Positions 1 to 6,304 of a stretch of DNA of 7,441 bases are shown piece by piece. Location: NCBI GenBank assembly GCA_017430945.1, contig JAFRMB010000012.1:1-7441 (forward strand), given 5' to 3'. Source of the stretch: Clostridia bacterium (GTDB lineage: Bacteria > Bacillota_A > Clostridia > Christensenellales > Aristaeellaceae). Every line of letters starts with the position of its first letter. Within the stretch, counting starts at the first letter, position 1. The position numbers and the translations under genes were made by a program. Below the pieces are notes generated by a model that was given only the letters and a program-made list of their open reading frames with translations, had not been told where the DNA came from and did not search any database.

Positions 1-1
1 C

Positions 2-97
2 GCTGTCAAGGCCGGGTAGTATTTTCCGGTTGCGCAGGGTTGGCACTTAACTTTGCTGTTCCCTGCCGGAAAATCTCCACCCTTTTACCTTGACAGC
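2..97. repeat. Large nested foldback, possible MITE-like or dispersed repeat
   Basis: Four pairs of perfectly complementary arms are nested in order: GCTGTCAAGG (2-11) with CCTTGACAGC (88-97); GGGT (14-17) with ACCC (79-82); ATTTTCCGG (21-29) with CCGGAAAAT (66-74); CAGGG (35-39) with CCCTG (61-65). A loop of about 21 bases sits in the middle. The two halves are therefore near-palindromic over 96 bases. There is no T-run next to the arms, so a simple terminator is unlikely. The terminal 10-base inverted repeats fit a small non-autonomous element or intergenic repeat; a structured RNA is the alternative. The left flank lies outside the window, so a target-site duplication cannot be looked for. 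No protein is supported here. Confidence 0.6.
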
Positions 98-187
98 TCT
101 CTACCCTAGTAAGTGTTACCCATGCTTGACGCCAATAGAATCTCGCTGCAGATAAAATTTGCATTATGTATACCATATTCAACATGG

Positions 188-220
188 ATATGATATAATG
201 CTTAAATAGGTATATCATAT
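188..220. repeat. Perfect 10-base inverted repeat overlapping the operon -10
   Basis: ATATGATATA (188-197) and TATATCATAT (211-220) are exact reverse complements separated by 13 bases. The left arm overlaps the proposed -10; the right arm falls just downstream, around or after the expected start point. This placement suits a repressor operator, or a weak AT hairpin at the start of the transcript. The regulator is unknown. Confidence 0.5.
189..199 (+). promoter_or_regulatory. Probable extended -10 promoter of the corC-like/xpt operon
   Basis: TATGATATAAT contains a consensus TATAAT (194-199) preceded by TG one base upstream, the extended -10 form. No good -35 is present 16-18 bases upstream (the region around 171-177 reads ACCATA-like sequence), so recognition would rest on the extended -10. 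It lies about 57 bases before the first gene of the plus-strand operon. The same 11 bases form the -10 region of the minus-strand transpeptidase promoter. The start point is inferred, not seen. Confidence 0.55.
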
Positions 221-255
221 GCAATTCGGATCGATCAAGGGAGGTTAGTGTCCAA

Positions 256-1587
256 ATGGACGACCCGCTCAGTCCTGTCATCATTTCCATATTATCGCTG
301 CTTCTGGCTGCCATCGTGCGCCTTGCGAACGCCGCCGTGCCATTCCTGGACGACGCTGAGCTGCGCCGTCAGGCAGATGAGGGTTCCCCCAAAGCCGGCC
401 GGGCCGTCTGGATCATCGACCGGGCGGAAAAGCCCTTCGGGGAGGTCATCGTCGCCTGGCTGAGCCTGCTGCTGATCGGCTTTGCGTTCACGTGGGCGAG
501 ATTCCATTTTGCCGCCGTCGGGGCCTTCGGTGCGATCGGCGGCAGTCTCAGCGGCATGGCCGGGTTGGGCGGTCTCCTCATCCTCCTGCTGCCCTACATG
601 CTCATATCGATCGTCGTCGCCGGCTTCATCCCCACCCGTCTGGCCGCTCACGGCAAGCAAAAGCTGTTCGACGCGATCGCGCCTGCAGCGCAGTGGACGG
701 TAGCTGTGTTCATCCCCGTCACGCTGCTGGGCCGGCTTTTGTGTCGTCTGCTGCTGGCGCCGTTTGGGCTGAAGGCCACCGATTCCAGCGAGCTTGTGAC
801 GGAAGAGGACATCCTCGAAATGGTGGACATCGGCGAGGAAAAGGGCGCCATCGAAGCGGACGAACGGGAGATGATCGAGAACATCTTCGAGTTCAACAAC
901 ATGGATGCAAGCGACTGCATGATCCACCGAAAGGACATCACCGCCATCAACGTGGATTTCTCCGACGCCGAGATCATGACGGCCATCCGCGAGAGCGGGC
1001 GATCGCGCTTCCCCGTTTATGAGAACTCCATCGACAACGTGCTGGGCATCCTGTTTACCCGCGACTACCTGGTCGACAAATGCGAAGGGAAGCAGACGCC
1101 CGTCAGGCAGCTGATCCGGCCTGCGTTCTTCGTGCCGGAATCCGTGCACACGGATGTGCTCTTCAAGGAGATGCAGTCCCGCAAGCAGCACATCGCCATC
1201 GTGGTGGACGAATACGGAGGCACCAGCGGACTCATAACACTGGAGGATCTTCTGGAGGAGATCGTCGGCAATATCTACGATGAATACGATCTCAAGGAAG
1301 ACGAGGATATCCAGCCGCTGGGCGACGGCCGCTGGCGCATATCCGGCTCGGCAGAACTGGAGCTCATCGCCGAGGCTCTGGACATCGAACTGCCCGTGGA
1401 TGAGGAATTCGATACGCTGGGCGGCCTGATCTTCAGCCGCTTGACCGAGATCCCCGCGGATGGCGAGCACCCCGTTGTGGAATGCTTCGGCCTTCGCATC
1501 AGCGTGGAAGAGATCGCCGACCGCCGCGTCGAGTGGGCGATCGTGGAAAAGCTGGCGCCGCAGGCCGAGCCCACTGAAGACGATTGA
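256..1587 (+). CDS. CNNM/CorC (TlyC)-type membrane protein with CBS domains
   Basis: This 443-residue protein has the layout of the hemolysin C/CorC/CNNM family, many members of which are linked to Mg2+ or Co2+ export or tolerance. Hydrophobic segments lie near residues 6-27, 62-84, 100-127 and 145-170 and form a DUF21-like membrane part. A pair of CBS domains follows (about 220-280 and 286-345; the second contains VVDEYGGTSGLITLEDLLEEI, the most diagnostic stretch), then a C-terminal CorC_HlyC transporter-associated domain (about 350-432, with DEEFDTLGG). Length is normal for the family. The start is chosen because AAGGGAGG (237-244) precedes it by 11 bases. The membrane part is odd: the usual ASE-type motif after helix 1 and the usual E-x-x-P-K motif are not conserved (VAGFIPTRLA at 121-130). 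The gene leads the operon and ends 13 bases before xpt. Family is secure; ion specificity is not. Confidence 0.9.
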   Translation: MDDPLSPVIISILSLLLAAIVRLANAAVPFLDDAELRRQADEGSPKAGRAVWIIDRAEKPFGEVIVAWLSLLLIGFAFTWARFHFAAVGAFGAIGGSLSGMAGLGGLLILLLPYMLISIVVAGFIPTRLAAHGKQKLFDAIAPAAQWTVAVFIPVTLLGRLLCRLLLAPFGLKATDSSELVTEEDILEMVDIGEEKGAIEADEREMIENIFEFNNMDASDCMIHRKDITAINVDFSDAEIMTAIRESGRSRFPVYENSIDNVLGILFTRDYLVDKCEGKQTPVRQLIRPAFFVPESVHTDVLFKEMQSRKQHIAIVVDEYGGTSGLITLEDLLEEIVGNIYDEYDLKEDEDIQPLGDGRWRISGSAELELIAEALDIELPVDEEFDTLGGLIFSRLTEIPADGEHPVVECFGLRISVEEIADRRVEWAIVEKLAPQAEPTEDD

Positions 1588-1600
1588 ACGAAGGGTCGTG

Positions 1601-2182
1601 ATGCTCATGGAACTGCTGAAGCAAAAGATACTCAAGGACGGACGTGCGCTTAACGAGCACGTGCTGCTCGTGGACAGCTTCCTGAACCATCAGGTGGATG
1701 TGAAGCTTATGAAGGCCGTCGGAGAAGAATTCGCCCGTCGATTCGCGGATGCCGGCGTGACCCGCATCGCCACCATCGAGTCCTCCGGGATCGCCCCCGC
1801 CGCAATGACCGCGCTGGTGATGGATCTGCCCATGGTCATCATGAAGAAGTCTGTGTCCAGCATCCTGAACGAAGGCATCCTGCAGACCGAGGTCTTTTCG
1901 TTCACCAAGAACGCGCCCTATCTTCTGACGCTCAAATCCCGGTTCGTGAAGCCCGGAGACAGGGTCCTGCTGATCGACGACTTCCTGGCCAACGGCGAGG
2001 CGGCGTTCGGCGGCATCGCACTGCTTGAAAAGGCCGGCGCAGAGGTGGCCGGCGTGGGCGCGGTGATCGCAAAGGCGTTCCAGCCCGGCATGCAGAAGTT
2101 GCGCGACGCAGGGTATCGGGTCGAAGCGCTGGCTCCGGTGAGCCGCATGGCCGACGGCCTCATCGAATTCGATGAACACTGA
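1601..2182 (+). CDS. xpt: Xanthine phosphoribosyltransferase
   Basis: The 193-residue product matches Bacillus-type Xpt along its full length. Xpt is a cytoplasmic purine-salvage enzyme that joins xanthine to phosphoribosyl pyrophosphate to make XMP, which feeds GMP synthesis. Family marks seen here are VDSFLNHQVD (24-33), TIESSGIAPAAMT (58-70) and the PRPP-binding loop LIDDFLANGEA (124-134), followed by KAFQPG (158-163). AAGGG at 1591-1595 sits 5 bases before the ATG at 1601. A second in-frame ATG at 1607 begins MELLKQKI, which lines up with the B. subtilis N-terminus, so 191 residues is the main alternative. A longer open frame upstream to 1460 lies inside the preceding gene and is rejected. 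The gene is mid-operon, with no purine riboswitch directly upstream. Confidence 0.93.
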   Translation: MLMELLKQKILKDGRALNEHVLLVDSFLNHQVDVKLMKAVGEEFARRFADAGVTRIATIESSGIAPAAMTALVMDLPMVIMKKSVSSILNEGILQTEVFSFTKNAPYLLTLKSRFVKPGDRVLLIDDFLANGEAAFGGIALLEKAGAEVAGVGAVIAKAFQPGMQKLRDAGYRVEALAPVSRMADGLIEFDEH

Positions 2183-2207
2183 AAAGCGTGCATCTGGAGG
2201 TGATCCT

Positions 2208-2987
2208 GTGGGTCTGTCAGATGTCAAGTGTTTTCTGCTGGACCTCGACGGTACGTTCTATCGCGGCAATACGCTGATCGACGGTTCCCTCGATTTCATC
2301 GACAAGCTGCTCGCCACCGGCCGCAGCTATATGTTCCTGACCAACAACTCCAGCCACAACGCCGACATCTATGTGCAAAAGCTGGCCAAAATGGGGCTCA
2401 AAACGGATCGAAAGCACATTTTGACTTCCGGTGAAGCCACCTGTGAGGTGTTGAAGGCGCGCTACCCCGGCAAGCGTGTTTTCCTGCTGGGGAACCCCAT
2501 GCTCGTCGATGAATTCATCGAACACGGCATCTGCCTGGACAGCGTCGATCCGGAGGTCGTCGTGGTGGGATTCGATACCACGCTGGATTACAAAAAGATG
2601 CAGGACGTGTGCGACTTCATTCGCGCCGGCTTACCCTATATCGCCACACACCACGACATCAACTGCCCCGTCGAGGGCGGCTTCAAGCCGGATATCGGCG
2701 CCATCCTCGCTTTTATCGAGGCCTCGACCGAACGCCGCCCCGATCTGATCATCGGCAAGCCCAATGCCAGCATCGTCCATGCAGCGCTGAGGCGGACCGG
2801 TTTGAGTGCCGATGAAATGGCCATGGTCGGCGATCGTCTGTATACCGATATCGAGACCGGACTCCAAAACGGCATGCTGTCGATCCTGGTCTTGACCGGG
2901 GAGACCGACGAGGCCATACTGGCTGCCTCTGACACTGTGCCGGACCTCGTTTTCAAGCGGTTGTCCGACATGATCCCACTACTATAG
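2208..2987 (+). CDS. HAD-IIA family (NagD/YutF-like) phosphatase
   Basis: The 259-residue product is a cytoplasmic HAD-superfamily hydrolase of subclass IIA, the group with NagD, AraL, YutF and p-nitrophenyl phosphatases. The motifs are complete: nucleophile motif DLDGTFYRG (12-20, with D12 and D14), motif II TNNSS (45-49), motif III lysine in IIGKPN (K184), and motif IV MVGDRLYTDIETG (207-219). The cap region between motifs II and III contains VVVGFDTTLDYKKM and a D-x-x-x-P-x-E-x-G-like stretch (150-158), typical of IIA. The start is the GTG at 2208, because GGAGGTGATC (2196-2205) is a near-perfect ribosome binding site at the right distance. The ATG at 2172 would add 12 unlikely residues and overlap xpt. 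The physiological substrate cannot be read from sequence; sugar phosphates and nucleotides are usual for relatives. Confidence 0.9.
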   Translation: MGLSDVKCFLLDLDGTFYRGNTLIDGSLDFIDKLLATGRSYMFLTNNSSHNADIYVQKLAKMGLKTDRKHILTSGEATCEVLKARYPGKRVFLLGNPMLVDEFIEHGICLDSVDPEVVVVGFDTTLDYKKMQDVCDFIRAGLPYIATHHDINCPVEGGFKPDIGAILAFIEASTERRPDLIIGKPNASIVHAALRRTGLSADEMAMVGDRLYTDIETGLQNGMLSILVLTGETDEAILAASDTVPDLVFKRLSDMIPLL

Positions 2988-3012
2988 TTTTTTTGCAAAG
3001 GAGGTCATCCAC

Positions 3013-3276
3013 ATGAGCGGTGAATACACCGAGTTTCGCTATGACACGCAGCTGCTGATCGAAGGGACCGGGTTGGATGAAGATGTGATCCGCGATCACT
3101 TCGAAACGCATTTCAAGGGAGACTGCCTGCTGGCCGTCGGCGATGATGAGCTGATCAAGATCCACTATCACACCAACGAACCCTGGAAGGTGCTTGAATA
3201 CTGTTCGACCCTCGGCGAGATCTACGATATCGTCGTGGAGGATATGGATCGACAGTCGCGCGGACTTCAGGGCTGA
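3013..3276 (+). CDS. Small stand-alone protein like the FakA/DAK middle domain
   Basis: This 87-residue protein resembles only the central domain of FakA/YloV, the fatty-acid kinase related to dihydroxyacetone kinases. FakA proteins carry a GYCTEF-like segment, a VVGDDELVKVHVHTN-like segment and a VLEY..GE-like segment in this order. Here the matches are GEYTEF (3-8), AVGDDELIKIHYHTN (41-55), WKVLEYCSTLGEIYDI (58-73) and VEDM (75-78). The His-x-His pair is kept (H51, H53), but the position of the usual Cys in the first segment is Tyr5. Both the N-terminal ATP-binding DhaL-like domain and the C-terminal FakB-binding domain are absent, so it should not be a kinase alone. AAAGGAGG (2997-3004) lies 8 bases upstream, supporting a real, well-translated gene. 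It is last in the operon, 25 bases after the HAD gene. Role unknown; short proteins annotated as 'kinase to dihydroxyacetone kinase' are probably its relatives. Confidence 0.8.
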   Translation: MSGEYTEFRYDTQLLIEGTGLDEDVIRDHFETHFKGDCLLAVGDDELIKIHYHTNEPWKVLEYCSTLGEIYDIVVEDMDRQSRGLQG

Positions 3277-3310
3277 GGGTCTTATCCACGTTCAAATCAC
3301 ATCACAATGA

Positions 3311-3348
3311 ATCGGGGGACGCTTTGTTGCGTCCCCCGATCTGTTGTT
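3311..3348 (+). terminator. Operon terminator between convergent genes
   Basis: ATCGGGGGACGC (3311-3322) and GCGTCCCCCGAT (3329-3340) form a perfect 12-bp stem with the 6-base loop TTTGTT. The tail CTGTTGTT is only moderately T-rich. It lies 34 bases after the last plus-strand gene and 28 bases beyond the end of the convergent transpeptidase gene, so it may serve both directions. The minus-strand tail is poorer in T. Confidence 0.8.
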
Positions 3349-3368
3349 CACTGTTGGCCATCGTTCGA

Positions 3369-5309
3369 TCAGGTCGTATATCCTCCGATCAGGAACTTCA
3401 GATCGATCTCGCGCATATAACCCTCGCGACCCTGGAAGCGAATGTGGCTCCAACCATCCTTGGTCCGGATGACTTCGACCTTCGTTCCGTTGGACAGATT
3501 TCCGAGGACCTTCGCATCGGCAAAATCTTCCTCGTACACGGCAGCCTTGCTGTCAGTGTCGCAGCTGACCTCAGCGTGTTCGACCTCGTCGTCCTCTTCA
3601 TTTTCGAGCTCCTGCAGCAGCGCCTCATCTTCCGTATCGTCAGCGCTGTTGTCGAGCGCTCCCTCCGGGCCCGTCCAGAGTTCGAGATACTTGCTCAGCA
3701 GATAGCCCTGTTGGCCGTTGTACTCGACCATGGTCCAGTCTTCCTTGTCGGAAAGCACTTCGATCTGCATGCCGTTTTCGAGCGTCGCCAGGACATTGCT
3801 CGAGGTGTCGGGCGATTCGCGCAGGTTCAGCTTCAGGCTCTCGTCCTCCAGCACGACCGTCGCATAATTCTTGAATCCGTCATAGCTCGTCAGAGAACCG
3901 CCGCTTTTCATATAGTCTTCGAAGACATCTGCCGGACGGTCCGCACCGGAGAAATAGCTCTCCGCAGTATATCCGATGGTATGGCTGAGTTCGCTGTCAT
4001 CGGCGGTATACCGAAGCGATGAGATCGTCTGCGGATAGAAATCCAGATAACGGTTCATGACATAGCCGCGCTTCGAGCCCTTCTGCACCAGCGCCCAATC
4101 GTTATGGCGCTCGATGGCCACCACGACATTGCCCTGCTTCAGCACGGTGATAGCCGAACCGTCCGCAGCCGGTTTTTTGCGCAGGCGGATGCCGAGCGGA
4201 CAATTGACCTTGCCCATGTAGATCTGTTCATCGATCTTATCCATGTGATAGCCGCTGCTTCCGGCAAACATGGTCTTGATGCGGCCCGCTTCGTAGAAGA
4301 TCGCCTGCTGCACCACGGGACTGGCCTCGTCCACGATGTCGTAGCCGTAGGCACTCTGGAACAGCTTGACCGACTTCATGACGTCCACGTCGTATACGCT
4401 GTCGATGGGACCGTCGTAGATCTTCAACACTGTCAGGCTCTCCTGGAGGCTCTTCACCGCCGGGCTGCTGGTGCCCTCCTTGAGCGTCACCCGCATAGAA
4501 AACGGAGCATCGCCGGAATATATCGCCTTCTGGAAATCCAGTGTGGCGATGCCGGTCTGTTCCATGTTCATCATGCCTTGGGCCTCGCGCACGGCCGCGA
4601 CCGTCGGCAGCGCATAGACGCCGTTGACGCTGTCGGTATAGATGCCCAGGTCGCGCAGGCGAAGCTGAAGGTTGCGCACATCCTCGCCCTCGGAGTACCG
4701 GCCCATGACGCCTTCCTCCTCAGGGATCCCCAGGAAGGATTTATAGCTGTGGGTCTCATCGGCTACGAAGGAGGACTGGAACAAAAGAGAACGCAGATCC
4801 TCGTCGCGCTCGTGGCTCTTATAGATCTTCACTTTGGTGCCCGGGAGGCAGTTCTTGGCGATAAACTCCGCGTCCTGCCAACGCAGGCGGATGCATCCAT
4901 GTGAAACAGCATACCCGTAGTCTTTGACGGACTGCGGATCCAGCGCGCGCACATTTGGCCTGTTGTAAAGCAGCGAATGGAACATGACGTCGAAGTGGAT
5001 GCGCGACGCATATCTCGCATAGCCGCCGAATGCACGGAAATGGAACCACGGCGTGCGCTCGGTGTCGCGTTCCTTTGACGGCATCTTGAACGTTCCCGTC
5101 GGGGTCGCGTCCTTTGCACCGGAGGAGCAGAGGAACTGCCTGACGATCTCGCCGGACTTGTTGCTGTAGATCGTAACGATCTGGTTCGTCAGATCGACAG
5201 TGATCCGGTAAGGCATGCCTGCTGCTTCAGCCGCCTGCTCAAACAGGGGGACAGATACGGTCAGCAATGCTATCGCAAGCACCAAAGACAGGATCTTTCG
5301 GATATTCAT
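3369..5309 (-). CDS. Secreted L,D-transpeptidase (YkuD) with PG-binding and SH3 repeats
   Basis: The 646-residue product is an exported enzyme expected to form or exchange L,D peptide cross-links in peptidoglycan. An N-terminal signal peptide (K5, hydrophobic core 6-23, likely cleavage after AEA or EAA near residue 30) leads into a YkuD catalytic domain (about 33-164) with FHSLLYN (110-116) and the active-site motif SHGCIRL (136-142; nucleophile Cys139). Two peptidoglycan-binding-1-like repeats follow (about 205-262 and 277-338), then three bacterial SH3-like repeats (about 369-425, 484-545 and 580-640). The last is set off by a very acidic linker (about 548-580). AAGGA (5319-5323) is 9 bases before the ATG. 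The gene has its own promoter and runs the same way as the ribosomal cluster upstream, from which a terminator separates it. Family is secure; the exact cross-link made is inferred. Confidence 0.92.
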   Translation of the reverse strand: MNIRKILSLVLAIALLTVSVPLFEQAAEAAGMPYRITVDLTNQIVTIYSNKSGEIVRQFLCSSGAKDATPTGTFKMPSKERDTERTPWFHFRAFGGYARYASRIHFDVMFHSLLYNRPNVRALDPQSVKDYGYAVSHGCIRLRWQDAEFIAKNCLPGTKVKIYKSHERDEDLRSLLFQSSFVADETHSYKSFLGIPEEEGVMGRYSEGEDVRNLQLRLRDLGIYTDSVNGVYALPTVAAVREAQGMMNMEQTGIATLDFQKAIYSGDAPFSMRVTLKEGTSSPAVKSLQESLTVLKIYDGPIDSVYDVDVMKSVKLFQSAYGYDIVDEASPVVQQAIFYEAGRIKTMFAGSSGYHMDKIDEQIYMGKVNCPLGIRLRKKPAADGSAITVLKQGNVVVAIERHNDWALVQKGSKRGYVMNRYLDFYPQTISSLRYTADDSELSHTIGYTAESYFSGADRPADVFEDYMKSGGSLTSYDGFKNYATVVLEDESLKLNLRESPDTSSNVLATLENGMQIEVLSDKEDWTMVEYNGQQGYLLSKYLELWTGPEGALDNSADDTEDEALLQELENEEDDEVEHAEVSCDTDSKAAVYEEDFADAKVLGNLSNGTKVEVIRTKDGWSHIRFQGREGYMREIDLKFLIGGYTT

Positions 5310-5337
5310 GGCTTTCAGTCCTTACAATTATTCATTT

Positions 5338-5354
5338 GGATTATATCATAATCC
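5338..5354. promoter_or_regulatory. Palindrome covering the transpeptidase -10, candidate operator
   Basis: GGATTAT (5338-5344) and ATAATCC (5348-5354) are perfect reverse complements around a 3-base centre. The palindrome contains the whole -10 hexamer, so a protein bound there would block RNA polymerase. The arms resemble the repeat at 188-220: the 9-mer TATGATATA is common to both sites. An operator role is inferred. Confidence 0.4.
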
Positions 5355-5368
5355 GATATCCTTTTCAA
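5340..5368 (-). promoter_or_regulatory. Sigma-A-type promoter of the L,D-transpeptidase gene
   Basis: On the minus strand TTGAAA (5363-5368) and TATAAT (5340-5345) are separated by exactly 17 bases, and TG one base before the -10 makes it an extended -10. It lies about 30 bases upstream of the ATG, with a ribosome binding site between. This is the best promoter in the window. Confidence 0.85.
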
Positions 5369-5380
5369 CGAAAATCACAT

Positions 5381-5424
5381 CATGAAACTCCTTGAATGTG
5401 TAAACATTTTAAAAAGGTTTCATG
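5381..5424. repeat. Nested inverted repeat upstream of the transpeptidase promoter
   Basis: CATGAAAC (5381-5388) pairs with GTTTCATG (5417-5424), and inside it AATGT (5395-5399) pairs with ACATT (5404-5408) around GTAA. It starts 12 bases upstream of the -35, where an activator or a second operator could bind. No T-run adjoins the outer stem, so it is not a clear terminator. The rest of the 240-base intergenic stretch (about 5425-5495) shows nothing recognisable. Confidence 0.45.
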
Positions 5425-5495
5425 TCCGGCTCTATGCCGTGTGCGCATATATCCCAGGGGTCCTCCCACGTGTTCCATGCCTTCCCCGTACACAG

Positions 5496-5532
5496 AAAAA
5501 CCGGAGAGCTTCCGCACTCGGACGCTCTCCGG
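5496..5532 (-). terminator. Rho-independent terminator of the secE-nusG-rplK-rplA unit
   Basis: Read on the minus strand, CCGGAGAGC (5524-5532) pairs with GCTCTCCGG (5501-5509). An inner TCCG/CGGA pairing (5511-5514 with 5519-5522) extends the stem to a 4-base loop, and TTTTT (5496-5500) follows at once. It begins 18 bases after the rplA stop codon, so the ribosomal transcript should end here, before the transpeptidase promoter. Confidence 0.92.
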
Positions 5533-5550
5533 GACCCTTTATATCGATGA

Positions 5551-6237
5551 TCAGAACTTCAGGGAATTCAGCTTGATGCCGGGGCCCATGGTGCTGGACA
5601 GCACGGCAGAGCGAATGTAGGTGCCCTTGGCAGCGGCGGGCTTGGCTTTGATGATGGCCTCCATCAGCGTGCGGAGGTTCTCATTCAGCTTCTGCTCGTC
5701 AAAGGAAGCCTTGCCGACCGGGCAGTGGATGATGGCGGTCTTGTCAACGCGATATTCGACCTTACCGGCTTTGATATCGTTGACAGCCTGAGTGACGTTC
5801 ATGGTCACGGTGCCGGCCTTCGGGGAAGGCATCAGGCCCTTGGGGCCCAGCACACGGCCCAGACGGCCGACCTGACCCATCATATCGGGGGTGGCGACGA
5901 CCACGTCGAAATCGAACCAGCCACCCTGGATCTTGGCGATCATGTCCTCGGCACCGACGAAATCAGCGCCGGCAGCCTCTGCCTCAGCGACCTTATCGGC
6001 CTTGCAGATGACCAGGACGCGAACCGTCTTGCCGGTGCCATGGGGCAGGACCACAGCGCCTCGGACCTGCTGGTCGGCGTGGCGGGGGTCGACGCCCAGG
6101 CGCACGGAGATCTCGATGGTCTCGTCAAACTTCGCCTTTGCGGTCTGCTTTACCAGTGCGATCGCCTCTTCGGGATCGTACTGCCGGGTGCGATCGATCA
6201 GCTTCATGCTGTCGGAATACTTCTTGCCCTTTTTCAT
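5551..6237 (-). CDS. rplA: 50S ribosomal protein L1
   Basis: The 228-residue product is full-length L1, which binds 23S rRNA in the L1 stalk and helps release tRNA from the E site. Many bacteria also use it as the translational repressor of its own operon. Recognisable L1 segments are [11 protein letters not shown] near the N-terminus, [28 protein letters not shown] (about 112-139, the strongest mark), GTVT..V and the C-terminal [15 protein letters not shown] (6246-6252) precedes the ATG by 8 bases. It follows rplK after 67 bases that hold an L1-binding-like RNA motif, and it is the last gene before a terminator; rplJ is not adjacent. Confidence 0.97.
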   Translation of the reverse strand: MKKGKKYSDSMKLIDRTRQYDPEEAIALVKQTAKAKFDETIEISVRLGVDPRHADQQVRGAVVLPHGTGKTVRVLVICKADKVAEAEAAGADFVGAEDMIAKIQGGWFDFDVVVATPDMMGQVGRLGRVLGPKGLMPSPKAGTVTMNVTQAVNDIKAGKVEYRVDKTAIIHCPVGKASFDEQKLNENLRTLMEAIIKAKPAAAKGTYIRSAVLSSTMGPGIKLNSLKF

Positions 6238-6245
6238 GAATACAT

Positions 6246-6281
6246 CCTCCTTGTGGTCAAACGGATTGTTGATCCTCCCAC
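6246..6281 (-). promoter_or_regulatory. L1-binding-like RNA motif next to the rplA ribosome binding site
   Basis: Read on the minus strand: GTGG (6278-6281), GA, GGAT (6272-6275), loop CAACA, ATCC (6263-6266), GTTTGA, CCAC (6253-6256). This makes two short helices around an asymmetric GA/GUUUGA internal loop, the arrangement known for L1 sites in L11-L1 operon mRNAs, which mimic the L1 site in 23S rRNA. The rplA ribosome binding site AAGGAGG (6246-6252) abuts the closing helix, so bound L1 would be well placed to block rplA initiation. Assignment is by pattern and by its match to the motif at 6754-6809. Confidence 0.65.
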
Positions 6282-6304
6282 GTACTATCAGGCACAGCCT
6301 GTGC

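Noticed and set aside
126..156. TTGACG / GATAAA as a sigma-A promoter
   Set aside because: The spacer would be 19 bases and the -10 matches only four of six positions; the extended -10 at 191-199 is better.
6..314. Minus-strand open frame of about 100 codons at the left edge
   Set aside because: It runs across the foldback repeat, the promoter region and the start of the membrane-protein gene, and shows no recognisable domain.
1460..1600. Upstream extension of xpt
   Set aside because: It would lie inside the end of the preceding gene in another frame; the homologous N-terminus and ribosome binding site place the start at 1601 or 1607.
1588..1600. Purine riboswitch before xpt
   Set aside because: Only 13 bases separate xpt from the preceding gene, so there is no room; nothing aptamer-like was recognised at 98-255 before the operon.
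292..1635. Long minus-strand open frame of 447 codons
   Set aside because: It is antisense to the clear CNNM/CBS gene; its His/Asp/Gln-rich composition is typical of shadow frames in GC-rich DNA.
2172..2207. ATG start for the HAD phosphatase
   Set aside because: The near-perfect GGAGGTGATC lies after it and points to the GTG at 2208, which also gives the normal HAD N-terminus.
1499..2227. Minus-strand open frame of 242 codons
   Set aside because: It is antisense to xpt, with no recognisable domain.
4104..4904. Plus-strand open frame of 266 codons
   Set aside because: It is antisense to the transpeptidase gene, whose signal peptide, SHGCIRL motif and repeats are unambiguous.
6292..6304. Hairpin GCACA-GCC-TGTGC after the rplK stop
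   Set aside because: It has a short 5-bp stem without a T-run, so it is not a terminator; any role is unsupported.
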